Source: Candidatus Heimdallarchaeota archaeon B3_Heim (GTDB lineage: Archaea > Asgardarchaeota > Heimdallarchaeia > Hodarchaeales > Hodarchaeaceae). From it: a stretch of 64,000 nucleotides of DNA. Below are positions 25,526 through 34,177 of this stretch, one piece after another; within the stretch, counting starts at the first letter, position 1; each line of letters starts with the position of its first letter. The stretch covers positions 1 to 64,000 of the forward strand of contig NJBF01000023.1 of NCBI GenBank assembly GCA_003144275.1, read 5' to 3'. Made by a program: the position numbers and the translations under genes. The notes under the pieces are model-generated. The model ran no database searches. It was not told where the DNA came from and worked only from the letters and a program-made list of their open reading frames with translations.

Positions 25526-25847
25526 TTTAGAGAAAACGAATTTCAGTTACTTTTATGCATTTTTCCACCTTCATTAATCTTATCTAATTTTTCACATGGA
25601 ATCCTAAATGCTCTCAGAAATAAAATAAACAAACGGATGAATGAAAAATGATACGAAATATTCGAAATCGTCTCCAAATACTGAAACCAACACGAATTGA
25701 CTTCTACAAATTCTTACCTTTAGTTTTTATTGTGGTATTATTAATGATAACGATAAGTTTGGGCATTGCAGATCCCACTACACCCCCTCCAAGACCACCT
25801 AATGGTGATGGTACTTAGGAATAATTATACAATAAACAGGTTTGAAA
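25526..25847. other. Intergenic stretch holding one small membrane-protein gene
   Basis: Apart from the 56-codon frame listed separately (25648-25818) nothing is recognised. The first 120 bases serve as promoter region for the doubled HTH-RAM gene on the minus strand. Confidence 0.4.
25648..25818 (+). CDS. Small single-span membrane protein (56 residues)
   Basis: ATG 25648 begins a frame with a basic N-terminus (MIRNIRNRLQILK), one strong span (FLPLVFIVVLLMITISLGIA) and a Pro-rich tail (TTPPPRPPNGDGT). The charge pattern puts the tail outside. A GGATGA lies upstream. It precedes the broken kinase-like gene by 30 bases. Function is unknown. Confidence 0.5.
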   Translation: MIRNIRNRLQILKPTRIDFYKFLPLVFIVVLLMITISLGIADPTTPPPRPPNGDGT

Positions 25848-27208
25848 ATGATGTCGGGGACAGTGCTATCCTTTAATCCTGCTATTAACCGCGGATTACT
25901 CTCAGCTCTCTTACCAATGACTTTCATACAGGACTTCCACATTCAGCATTCAGAAATAATCTGCTATTTCACAAAGAATTATGAAGAAATCCTTCCTCAA
26001 GTGCAAACATTTTTGGATGCAATCGGAGAAATTGCAGAGACGCAGTTCTATTTTGAAATGCAAACTAGCAGGATTGGGGCATTAAAAATATATGATACAG
26101 AACCACTCACGTTGAATGAACATTTACTGTTTGAAAACAACATTGATTGCGAATTAAAAAAGAATATAATCCAATGACACTTATTAGCACTAAAAGCTGT
26201 GGTGAACTCATGTTTCAAAAAGAAAACAGTTTGTACAACCAGAACGAACTGTACTACTCAAAATTCTTGTGGAAACATCAGCAACCCAAAGACGCAAGTC
26301 TTCCGAGGGACTACCAAAAACCAACCAAGAAAACCTGGGGATGACCAATTACTCACCAAGAATTAACCACTGAAAATGCCTTTACAAATCCGTTTCAATC
26401 CTATATCATTACGGATGATGATGTAATCCTTTATTATACGCAATCTTTTGCGGAAATAAGTGGTCTCAATCCATCCCAGTCATCCTCCCGTCTCTCACAG
26501 CTAAATACCCAAGATGTAAACTTTAACCTTCTTGAAGATTCACATTTAATATATAACGTTTATTCCTGTCATAAAAAGTCACCTATTCCCCTACCCTATC
26601 AACAAATGTGGATTGAAGACCTTATTCATGAATTACGCACTGCTAGCCTCATAATGGGACTTGGAACTAGATTGATACAAGAAACATCTAGTTCTTCGCT
26701 TCCTTATCTATTTAAAACCCTTAGAACAGCCTCACATCGACAGAAAATGAGCACTTTAATTGCCTCAGATTTTATTCAACTTTTAAGCTCTCCTCCCTCA
26801 TTATCTCCGGCTACTTTGTCAGGAGTAATTTCCAAAAGCTGGAGCTCCTCTCCAGATCCTTCTAGGGTCAGATTTCATGTTCAAGCAAATAATGGCTGTA
26901 ATGAGCCGTATTTCAACGCAAATCCCGTTATTTATGGCAGTGAACATTTTCTAGCTAATTTTTGTATTACTACTCTCACCTGGTTTGAAAACGAACCCGT
27001 TACGATTGAATTGGAACAAATAAACCGCGTTTCGATCAGGCTTAGCTTTTGTATTCCCTATGATCACTATTTATCTTCGTTACAAAGCTATCGGTTAATT
27101 AATCATTATTTTCAATACATAGCTGCTTATTTTAATCTCCGTTGTTGGTTAACTCAATCAACCTTCAATATTGTTTTCCCCTTATTAATTGACCAAAGTA
27201 ATAGTTAA
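25848..27208 (+). pseudogene. PAS/histidine-kinase-like gene broken by a frameshift and a stop
   Basis: Three frame pieces join into one protein. 25848-26177 ends CELKKNIIQ; a one-base slip in an A6 run (26156-26161) continues it as KKEYNPMTLIS to 26344. A TGA at 26342-26344 is followed in the same frame by ITDDDVILYYTQSFAEISGL (PAS-like) and DLIHELRTASLIMG, a typical H-box. After that comes a region where an ATPase domain should be, but no N, G1 or G2 box is recognisable. So even without the lesions it would be a degenerate kinase. The upstream pieces are not recognised. Its 3' end overlaps the DinB gene by four bases. Confidence 0.62.
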
Positions 27209-27705
27209 TTGGGGGGAATACTTGCATCAGGATCCTTATACCCGTAATAGGCTCCCATATCTACGGAAACATTATTTATTCTCAAATAAGTGAATATCTG
27301 TCCCGCATGAAACCATTCATGACCAATTTCGTCGAATATTTCGTGGTACAATGAAGATTTTTCTTCCTGATAAAAAAACTTCACTTTTTTCTCTCGTGCG
27401 TCCTCCAAATGTTCCTCAAGATATGTAATTAATTTTTCAAGTCCCTCATCATAAAGCTTCACCAAACCTTGTGCATTTAAAGGAAAATTTTGCTTTTCAA
27501 GTTCACTAAATTCTTCTCCTGATTTTAATTCACCTTTAAATAATTCAAGGAGCATTAATGGACTAGAGGCCAAATGATTCGCTAATTCAGCTGTACTCTT
27601 CATTCCAGAACCAGGTTTCCAGTCCCAGATATCAAGGGGAATCATTTTCAGTAAATATACTATGCCTTTTCGGCGTTTTTGCATTGTGGCAATTAGTTCC
27701 TCCAT
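27205..27705 (-). CDS. DinB-family metal-binding protein
   Basis: A 166-residue four-helix-bundle protein of the DinB/YfiT type. The three His ligands fit LANHLAS on helix 2 and GHEWFHAGQI on helix 4. Family members are nickel- or zinc-binding and include thiol-dependent S-transferases; the exact role here is unknown. ATG 27705 is clear. It stands alone. Confidence 0.82.
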   Translation of the reverse strand: MEELIATMQKRRKGIVYLLKMIPLDIWDWKPGSGMKSTAELANHLASSPLMLLELFKGELKSGEEFSELEKQNFPLNAQGLVKLYDEGLEKLITYLEEHLEDAREKKVKFFYQEEKSSLYHEIFDEIGHEWFHAGQIFTYLRINNVSVDMGAYYGYKDPDASIPPN

Positions 27706-27783
27706 ATTGTAACATCCGAAATCAATTCATAACTGAAGTACTTTTAAAGGTGACTCCCCTAGCAGCTTTGAGATTGATCTGTT

Positions 27784-29337
27784 ATGGAGTTAATGGACAG
27801 TTTACTGCAAGGATTGACTATTGACCAGCGGGATTATCAGTTGCAGGCGGTGCAAGAAATTCTCACCCACCACAAAGAATCGCGTTCAATTCTGTTAAAC
27901 TATCCATATGGGACTGGAAAAACAATCATCGCTCTTCTTGTTCTATTAAAACTCCGGATGGATGAACCAAGTAAACAATTCATCTTCACTTCTGCTCGGG
28001 AGGCTGCTGGTTTACGATGTCGTCAAGCTGTGGAGATGGGAAAAGAATTTGGGTTTGTAGACCGACTAGGTTATCTCTTTAATCCTCAAATTGGAGGAAA
28101 AGGATTGAATCTATCACAAAAGTTAAAAATGTACCAAGCTTCCCAAGTCATCTTTTCTCCTATCCAAACTCTTATGAATGATCGTTTTCAGATTAAATCT
28201 CGTCTCAAAGTTGATATTTTTGCCAATGTTTCTCTTTGCATTGTTGATGAAGCCACAGATCTACTTGCCCGATCCATGACTGGCTTTCGTTTATCGAAAT
28301 ACTTCCAAGAATTATTCCAAGTTCGAAAACAAACGAACAATTTTCCCATACTTGCCATGTCAGGGACAAGAGATCAATACAAAGCTCAATTTATTATGCA
28401 AGTACTTGGTGAAGACGCTCACCAAATGTCCCGTTTAGACTTATCACCCTATGAAACCATCACTCAAATCAAACCGATAGTACGGGAAGATTATATCAAG
28501 AATGATCAAACGATTTCTAATTTATTGACCAAACCTGTCGGGACCATTCAAGAAATCCTTGATCCCAATCTAAGTCGTTTAGAAATTGTCAAACTGTCAT
28601 ATGGAGGAGTCCTTGATCGATTACGAGGTGATCAAAGTACCTATCCAATCAAACTGGGCAAATATCGAGTTACAACTAATGATGATCGTATCCAACTAAT
28701 TAATGCTTTTGCCCTACTTTTTAAACTAACACACGCCCGTTTACTTCTCCTTGAAAGCACTCCTGGGGAATATCTCAAATATACAAAGAAAGAGGAAAAT
28801 AAGGAAGTTTTTTCTTCTCTGATAGAAGTAAGTTCACAAATCATCTCCTATCGAGTTGATTTGCCTCGTTATGATAAGCCTGAGGAAGTTACAACCCGTG
28901 GATTAATCCATCCGAAAATAGAAATGGCTATAAATATAATTCATGAACACATCATTCGAGGGGCCAAAGTACTACTATTCACACGCTATTTAGCTTTGGG
29001 TGATCAATTACGAATGATACTGGAAACCCTACAGTATCCTGGGGTCAAATATCTTTCTGGTAAAACAAAGGAAGAATCACGTCATATTATCCTTAATCAA
29101 TTTCGTAAAGAGGATGTTAATGTTCTGATTTTCACTCCTGTAGGTGGTCGGGGATTAAATTTAGAGGAAGCGGACGTGGTTATCCATTTAGATATTACTA
29201 GTAATCTAGATGATATGACACAACGTAGGGAACGGGCAAGAGGGTGTATTGAGTACGTTCTTGTCTTACAGGGGACAAGTGAAGAAGCGAAAGTAAAGGA
29301 GTATGCTAAGCTAACTAACGCTTCAACGGTTGAGTGA
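27784..29337 (+). CDS. Superfamily 2 helicase, Hef/ERCC4-helicase-like
   Basis: A 517-residue ATP-dependent helicase with two RecA domains. Motifs in order: Q-motif-like QRDYQLQAVQ, Walker A PYGTGKT (41-47), motif II VDEATD (Asp155-Glu156-Ala157-Thr158, a DEAT variant of DEAH), motif III MSGTR, motif IV LLFTRYLALG, motif V FTPVGGRGLNL and motif VI QRRERARG (480-487, a variant of QRxGRxxR). The layout resembles the helicase half of archaeal Hef/FANCM, but no nuclease or HhH domain follows. The large middle part (210-370) is a helical insert, as in Hef. A role in fork or recombination repair is inferred. Confidence 0.78.
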   Translation: MELMDSLLQGLTIDQRDYQLQAVQEILTHHKESRSILLNYPYGTGKTIIALLVLLKLRMDEPSKQFIFTSAREAAGLRCRQAVEMGKEFGFVDRLGYLFNPQIGGKGLNLSQKLKMYQASQVIFSPIQTLMNDRFQIKSRLKVDIFANVSLCIVDEATDLLARSMTGFRLSKYFQELFQVRKQTNNFPILAMSGTRDQYKAQFIMQVLGEDAHQMSRLDLSPYETITQIKPIVREDYIKNDQTISNLLTKPVGTIQEILDPNLSRLEIVKLSYGGVLDRLRGDQSTYPIKLGKYRVTTNDDRIQLINAFALLFKLTHARLLLLESTPGEYLKYTKKEENKEVFSSLIEVSSQIISYRVDLPRYDKPEEVTTRGLIHPKIEMAINIIHEHIIRGAKVLLFTRYLALGDQLRMILETLQYPGVKYLSGKTKEESRHIILNQFRKEDVNVLIFTPVGGRGLNLEEADVVIHLDITSNLDDMTQRRERARGCIEYVLVLQGTSEEAKVKEYAKLTNASTVE

Positions 29338-29398
29338 ATCCAACGTACACTACGTCGTTTTAGATCTGACCCCATTTACCTGAACTTTCACCTTCGAT

Positions 29399-30736
29399 TT
29401 AAAGCTCTGATCCACAGAAAGCACAGAACTTAGCATTTGGTAACAATATATTACCACAAGAATAACATCTCTCTCGGTTGTCAGAGATAACTGTAGGAAT
29501 GAAATCTGGCTGGTGAAGAAGGATTCTAGAATTATCTTCTTCAACCGAATCTGAAACAAAGAGAGGGTGTGTAATTGGTGTCACTTTGAATACAATCAAA
29601 GTTAGGACTACTATCATTGCTACGAAGAAAGATACTTGTATTAAATAAAACATTAATTCTAAAGCCTCAGATTCGGGAATTAACACATCTCCAACAAGAT
29701 CGAGAAAAATCGGAACCGCTCCAGAAACTACAATAAACCCTATTAGAAAAAAACTAAAACTGAACAAAGCCCCTGATTTATCTTTAGTCTCTGTAATGAT
29801 CTGTATCCAGATTGGTTTATACTTGTCTTTATTTTTTTGAAGTAGCTGTATAAGAAAGTATATTGATGCTGCTGCTCCAACTCCAAGAGCAATCAATGTC
29901 CAAGAAAGGATTAAAACTGTTATAATGGGAGATCCTACCTCAGGAAGATCAATATCAGAAAATTGACTCAAGGCGGCGAAACCGTTTGTCCCTGCATGAA
30001 ATAGGATAGGCCATAGGATATTTCGTGTCTTTAAATATAGAAAACCTAGAAGGAGACCACCCAGCAAAGTGCTAATAAAGTGCTCTATTGCGAAGCCTAA
30101 TGAGCCATTATATAGATCAGTGGGTGTGTGTTGTAATGAAAACAATAGGCTTGAAAATATTAATGCCCACGCTTGTCCGATCCCTCTTCGCTCAAATAAT
30201 GGAATTAACGTCCGTCGAAAGACTAATTCTTCCCAAATCGGGGCTCCTATAGCGAAAACACTAAAAAATAAAAATAAAAAAACCGGATCATTAGCTAACA
30301 CTGCTGTAGGACTAATTGTATCATAAGGCGATTCAGTTGTGAAGCCCTGCTCCTTTAAAAATGTATCTATCGGTAATAGAATGATGAAAATCAAAAAAAT
30401 ATTCATTGCATGCAAGAGGTAAGTAGTAAGAATATGCTGGCCTTTAGGAGTTGTTTTTTCTTCAGGCTCAATTCTACCATATCTATATAAAATTGTAAAT
30501 CCTATAATAGCCCCAATTTGGGCGCCAAAGTTCAGGATTAGGTGAAATATAGGTTCGTTTGTTTCTGTTACATGCAATATGTCATTAAAAATTCCGAAAA
30601 AGATTCCAAACCTGAAAACGTTTCCTATAAGATCAAAACATGATACAAGAAGTAAAATTACAGCAAAAACATAAGCTATATCTTTTGTATGAATTCTCGT
30701 TTTATCTTGCGATGTATTATCCAATGAATGTTCCAT
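29399..30736 (-). CDS. CPBP-family intramembrane protease with C-terminal zinc ribbon
   Basis: A 445-residue membrane protein. The CPBP (Abi/Rce1) motifs are present: EELVFRR (EExxxR), LFSLQH (FxxxH) and FHAGTNG (HxxxN). It has about ten spans, with two additional ones after the protease core. The C-terminal 25 residues form a zinc ribbon, CYSCGNILLPNAKFCAFCG. Rce1 homologues trim prenylated CAAX proteins, but most archaeal members have no known substrate. The gene follows the UbiA prenyltransferase with only 18 bases between, so they are probably one operon. Confidence 0.84.
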   Translation of the reverse strand: MEHSLDNTSQDKTRIHTKDIAYVFAVILLLVSCFDLIGNVFRFGIFFGIFNDILHVTETNEPIFHLILNFGAQIGAIIGFTILYRYGRIEPEEKTTPKGQHILTTYLLHAMNIFLIFIILLPIDTFLKEQGFTTESPYDTISPTAVLANDPVFLFLFFSVFAIGAPIWEELVFRRTLIPLFERRGIGQAWALIFSSLLFSLQHTPTDLYNGSLGFAIEHFISTLLGGLLLGFLYLKTRNILWPILFHAGTNGFAALSQFSDIDLPEVGSPIITVLILSWTLIALGVGAAASIYFLIQLLQKNKDKYKPIWIQIITETKDKSGALFSFSFFLIGFIVVSGAVPIFLDLVGDVLIPESEALELMFYLIQVSFFVAMIVVLTLIVFKVTPITHPLFVSDSVEEDNSRILLHQPDFIPTVISDNRERCYSCGNILLPNAKFCAFCGSEL

Positions 30737-30754
30737 TTATCATTACCTCAAAGT

Positions 30755-31687
30755 TTAAGATGGAAGAAAAAAGATTCCGAAAAAGAATGCACCTAACGCT
30801 ACCCACAATGACCAACGAGTGTATTTTCGTGCTTTTTTCCCGCCCTGAGATTTTTCTACAAAGATCGTATAACTCGTTAAGACTAGAATTGATGCAAAAA
30901 CAGCATCAAAAAACCAGAATACCAGATTCTTATAAATAAATGTTCCTGCAACAAGTGACGAAACTATTGCAATAGCAAAACAGATTGTTGCAACAATGCT
31001 TGCCATTTTTGTTCCGTACTTCACTGCTAATGAATTAAGATGCTGCTTTTTGTCTCCCTGAACGTCTTGAATGTCCTTTGCCACTTCTCGTCCCACACTC
31101 ATAAAGAGTGTCGTGTTTAGAATGATTAGACATGCTGTTATGGTCATTCCTTTTTGGGGATTTAGCAAAAAAAATCCCATGAACAATGGGGCAACATAGC
31201 CTATAGATACCCAGACATTACCGATAAACCCTAATTGCTTGACACCAAAATTATACCCTACACCAATTATGACGAATATTATCGTGAAGATTAGAAGGGC
31301 AATGGTTACCTTATAAATCAATACAAGACCGCTTATAATGAGAACAGCTGTTAAATATATTAAAAAAGTTAAAATCTTTACAAAATTTCTCGAAAGGTCT
31401 CCGCGGGCTAATGGACGGTCAAGACGTTGATTTGCTATATCGGTCTCGACATCAAAGAAGTCATTAATCGCCTGGTTTCCCCAAGTGAGAAGCATAGTAG
31501 CAAATAGACCAAATACTAGTCCTGGCCACTCCAACACACCGTTATTAAATAAGAATGTAATGAAGTCGGGGTTACTCCCCTCAAGAACAAAAACAATGAA
31601 GCCAGCAGAGAGAACGGCAAAACTACTTAAAATCCCAAGGGTAAAACGTAAAAGGTCTAATATTGCCCTAAATTGTGTCATACTCAC
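30755..31687 (-). CDS. UbiA-family prenyltransferase
   Basis: A membrane enzyme of about 310 residues with eight or nine spans. The two Asp-rich motifs that bind prenyl diphosphate through magnesium are NDFFDVETD and DIQDVQGDKK; the second includes the usual LAVKYG follow-on. In archaea such enzymes make digeranylgeranylglyceryl phosphate for membrane lipids or prenylate quinones and hemes; either is possible here. The frame is open from TTG 31708, but GTG 31687 has a GGAG eight bases upstream and is preferred; ATG 31681 is next. First gene of a probable operon with the CPBP protease. Confidence 0.84.
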   Translation of the reverse strand: MSMTQFRAILDLLRFTLGILSSFAVLSAGFIVFVLEGSNPDFITFLFNNGVLEWPGLVFGLFATMLLTWGNQAINDFFDVETDIANQRLDRPLARGDLSRNFVKILTFLIYLTAVLIISGLVLIYKVTIALLIFTIIFVIIGVGYNFGVKQLGFIGNVWVSIGYVAPLFMGFFLLNPQKGMTITACLIILNTTLFMSVGREVAKDIQDVQGDKKQHLNSLAVKYGTKMASIVATICFAIAIVSSLVAGTFIYKNLVFWFFDAVFASILVLTSYTIFVEKSQGGKKARKYTRWSLWVALGAFFFGIFFLPS

Positions 31688-31708
31688 GGTTGTCTCTCCA
31701 CTGATCAA

Positions 31709-32109
31709 AATACGATAGAGCTGAAATTATGAAGGCATGAAACGACTTGGATTTTCTTCCTCAAATGTATTTTTCTCACGGAATTGCTAATTCCGAACTG
31801 AGAATTATTACTTGTTATCCCAAAGACAATATTGCCTGTCGAACCAGAATCAATAGCCAACATATAACTCAATGAACTCACCTAGAGACTAAGAAATCTG
31901 CAAAAATCTTCAGATAATGAACTAAAAGAGGAGTAGTTCAAGTTACGATTACCTTTAGGGAGTCTTTTATAAGGAGTATCTCAAATAAATATGTGGTTTG
32001 CTTCCATTCAAAAATCTCTTCTTTGAATAGGAAATAACCAATTATATCTTGTGAAAACTCTTGTATACAATCTGTGAAGTATTATAGATTAAATTAAAGA
32101 GGATTAATC
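31709..32109. other. Divergent promoter region, no gene
   Basis: About 400 bases between the UbiA gene and the thiolase-fold gene. It has a short hairpin (31779-31795) and AT-rich promoter-like sequence; no coding frame stands out. Confidence 0.5.
31779..31795. promoter_or_regulatory. Palindrome upstream of UbiA
   Basis: CGGAATT and AATTCCG are perfect complements around a three-base loop. The site is about 90 bases upstream of the UbiA start and may be an operator. Confidence 0.3.
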
Positions 32110-33378
32110 ATGCCTGAACAACAACAAGTATATATTGCTGGAGGAACGACCACTCCTTTTGATTATCCAGTAAACCTGCAAATTGAAGAGCTTGTTGCAA
32201 ATACAATTCGTCAATTATATAAAGACGTTCCGAATTTTCATCTAAAGGATGTAAGAGATAACGGGATGGTGGTTTACAGTCATTTTAGCGTCCATTTTGC
32301 TCATCAATTAACTTCTTATTGGATATTACACGATCATTTGGGTTTGGTTGGAGTACCCCATTTTAGAATAGATAATGGTGGCAATACTGGAGGTAGTGCT
32401 CTTTATGCAGCTTATGCACTGGTCAGAGCAGGACTAGCTGATGTCGTCCCGGTAATTGGGTACGAATTGATGGGATCAGTTTCTCAGAGTAAAGGTTCAG
32501 AGTTTATTGCTATCGCGTCAGATACGAGATATGAGGCAATGCTTGGCGCAAATTATACTAACTATTATGCTGGACTTGCTCGTATTTTTATGGAGAAGTA
32601 CGGCTTAACTGAGGAAGATTTTGCGGAAATTGCCATAAAGAATAAGAATAATGCCATGGCAACTGGCGAAAAAGCACAACATTATCGAACTGTTGGTAAA
32701 AAATTAACAATCGATGATGTAATGGCAAGTCGTTTGATTTCTTATCCATTGAAGAAGTGGGATTGCTGCTTCATGTCAGAAGGAGCGGCCACAATTCTTG
32801 TTTGTAATGAAAAATATGCCAAGCAATATTCACCTGATCATTCTATAGAAATAACTGGTGCGGGTCTTTCTTCATGTACCATTCGCGCTGGTGATCGATA
32901 CGCGTTTCCTGGATGGACAGAAAAGTATGGAGAGGGATATCCAGGGTTAGGTGAGTTTGCAGCCTGTCGTCATTCTGCCGAAGTTGCATATAAAATGGCT
33001 GGAATAGACTGGAAAGATTCGCACAAACAGATTGATGTTGCAGAAGTACATGATGCTTTTTCAACGTCAGAATTTCAGATATACAATGCTCTTGGCTGGT
33101 GTGAATCAACCACACCAAAGCAGTTTATTCGGGATAAAATGCCCATGATGGAAGGAGAAATACCCACGAATCCTGGTGGAGGATTAATAGGGTATGGCCA
33201 TCCAGTGGGTGCAACAGGATTGATGTCGGCAATTGAGTGTTATTATCAGCTTACTGGGTTAATTCCGCGTGAACACAAAAGTACCGATAATGAGGTCAAA
33301 GATGCTGAAGTCGGGCTGGTGAATTCTCATGCTGGTACAGGTACATCTATCAGTAATTTTATCTTTAAGAGAGTGTGA
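32110..33378 (+). CDS. Thiolase-fold protein without catalytic cysteines (SCP-x/Ltp2-like)
   Basis: A 422-residue thiolase-superfamily protein. The position of the nucleophilic Cys (usually A-C-x-S-G) reads DNGGNTGGSAL, so Gly91 stands where Cys should. The second catalytic Cys near the end is replaced in NSHAGTGTS. Other landmarks are kept: EVHDAF (His314), GGGLIGYGHPVGATG (His364). A thiolase cannot work without Cys. Cys-free members paired with a DUF35 partner, such as Ltp2 with ChsH2, act as acyl-CoA retro-aldolases (family knowledge), so an aldolase role is plausible here. The ATG follows AGAGGA. The DUF35 gene follows 12 bases later. Confidence 0.8.
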   Translation: MPEQQQVYIAGGTTTPFDYPVNLQIEELVANTIRQLYKDVPNFHLKDVRDNGMVVYSHFSVHFAHQLTSYWILHDHLGLVGVPHFRIDNGGNTGGSALYAAYALVRAGLADVVPVIGYELMGSVSQSKGSEFIAIASDTRYEAMLGANYTNYYAGLARIFMEKYGLTEEDFAEIAIKNKNNAMATGEKAQHYRTVGKKLTIDDVMASRLISYPLKKWDCCFMSEGAATILVCNEKYAKQYSPDHSIEITGAGLSSCTIRAGDRYAFPGWTEKYGEGYPGLGEFAACRHSAEVAYKMAGIDWKDSHKQIDVAEVHDAFSTSEFQIYNALGWCESTTPKQFIRDKMPMMEGEIPTNPGGGLIGYGHPVGATGLMSAIECYYQLTGLIPREHKSTDNEVKDAEVGLVNSHAGTGTSISNFIFKRV

Positions 33379-33390
33379 GGTGTAATAAAA

Positions 33391-34053
33391 ATGACTAAAC
33401 TTCATCCAACTCCAAATAATAAAGACTTTGATTGGAAAGAGTGGAAAGAATTAAGCAAACTGATCCCTGAAAAAGGATGGGTATGGCAAAATGTTCGTAC
33501 AGGGTCAGCAGAAGACGGAACAGATTGGGTTGAACAACAGATATACTACGATATGTTGTATACTTTCCGTTTAGGGGCTCTAAGCCCTTATGCAAAAGGA
33601 CTATTGAATGGTCAATTATTAGGCACAAAATGTGCAAAGTGTGGAGACATCACTTTTCCCCCTCGTGTTAATTGTTGGACGCTGGACTGCAAATTAGAGA
33701 TCACTGATTGGATTGAGATGCCTTTAACTGGGATTCTTCATACTTATACCATATGTGGCTTTGCTGCGAAAAGTGCTTTGAAAAAATTACCTTTTGTACT
33801 TGCTTACGTCCTTGTCGGTGAAAGCAAGACAGCCATCGCAAATATCCTGAAGATTGACGAACCCTGGCATACTGAAACAAATATGCCTGTGATTATTAAG
33901 TTTGCAAATGAAGAAGACCGAGTAGGAAATATTATTGATTTTTGGTTCGAGCCTGATCCAAAATGGTCACCTTCCCCCATGAATGCGGAGAAAGAACGGA
34001 TAAAAAAACTATGTGAACCTGTTTATGAATGGGTTCGTCGTTTGAAGCGATAA
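33391..34053 (+). CDS. DUF35 OB-fold / zinc-ribbon acyl-CoA-binding partner
   Basis: A 220-residue protein. An N-terminal helical extension (1-70) precedes a rubredoxin-like zinc ribbon, CAKCGDITFPPRVNCWTLDC (four Cys), and an OB-fold (115-190). DUF35 proteins bind CoA substrates and form tight complexes with thiolase-fold enzymes. In archaea the best known is the thiolase-DUF35-HMG-CoA synthase complex. Here the partner is the Cys-free thiolase-fold protein 12 bases upstream, in the same operon. No HMG-CoA synthase gene is next to it. Confidence 0.87.
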   Translation: MTKLHPTPNNKDFDWKEWKELSKLIPEKGWVWQNVRTGSAEDGTDWVEQQIYYDMLYTFRLGALSPYAKGLLNGQLLGTKCAKCGDITFPPRVNCWTLDCKLEITDWIEMPLTGILHTYTICGFAAKSALKKLPFVLAYVLVGESKTAIANILKIDEPWHTETNMPVIIKFANEEDRVGNIIDFWFEPDPKWSPSPMNAEKERIKKLCEPVYEWVRRLKR

Positions 34054-34177
34054 ATAGAGGATTTTGCTTCTTTTTCAATTCCTCTTACTCCTTTTTTTCC
34101 ATTTAGATTTTGCTTAAATACAGAAAAATATTCCATATAGGCTTTTGTGAGAAAAAGGAGGAATTGGAGATTTTAGC

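Noticed and set aside
22003..26344. Idea that TGA is read as an amino acid in this organism
   Set aside because: Two in-frame TGA codons are seen, but many intact genes here end in TGA, including the transposase, EamA and GTPase-pair genes, so TGA is a normal stop.
32110..33378. Naming this acetyl-CoA acetyltransferase of the mevalonate pathway
   Set aside because: Both catalytic Cys are absent and no HMG-CoA synthase gene is adjacent.
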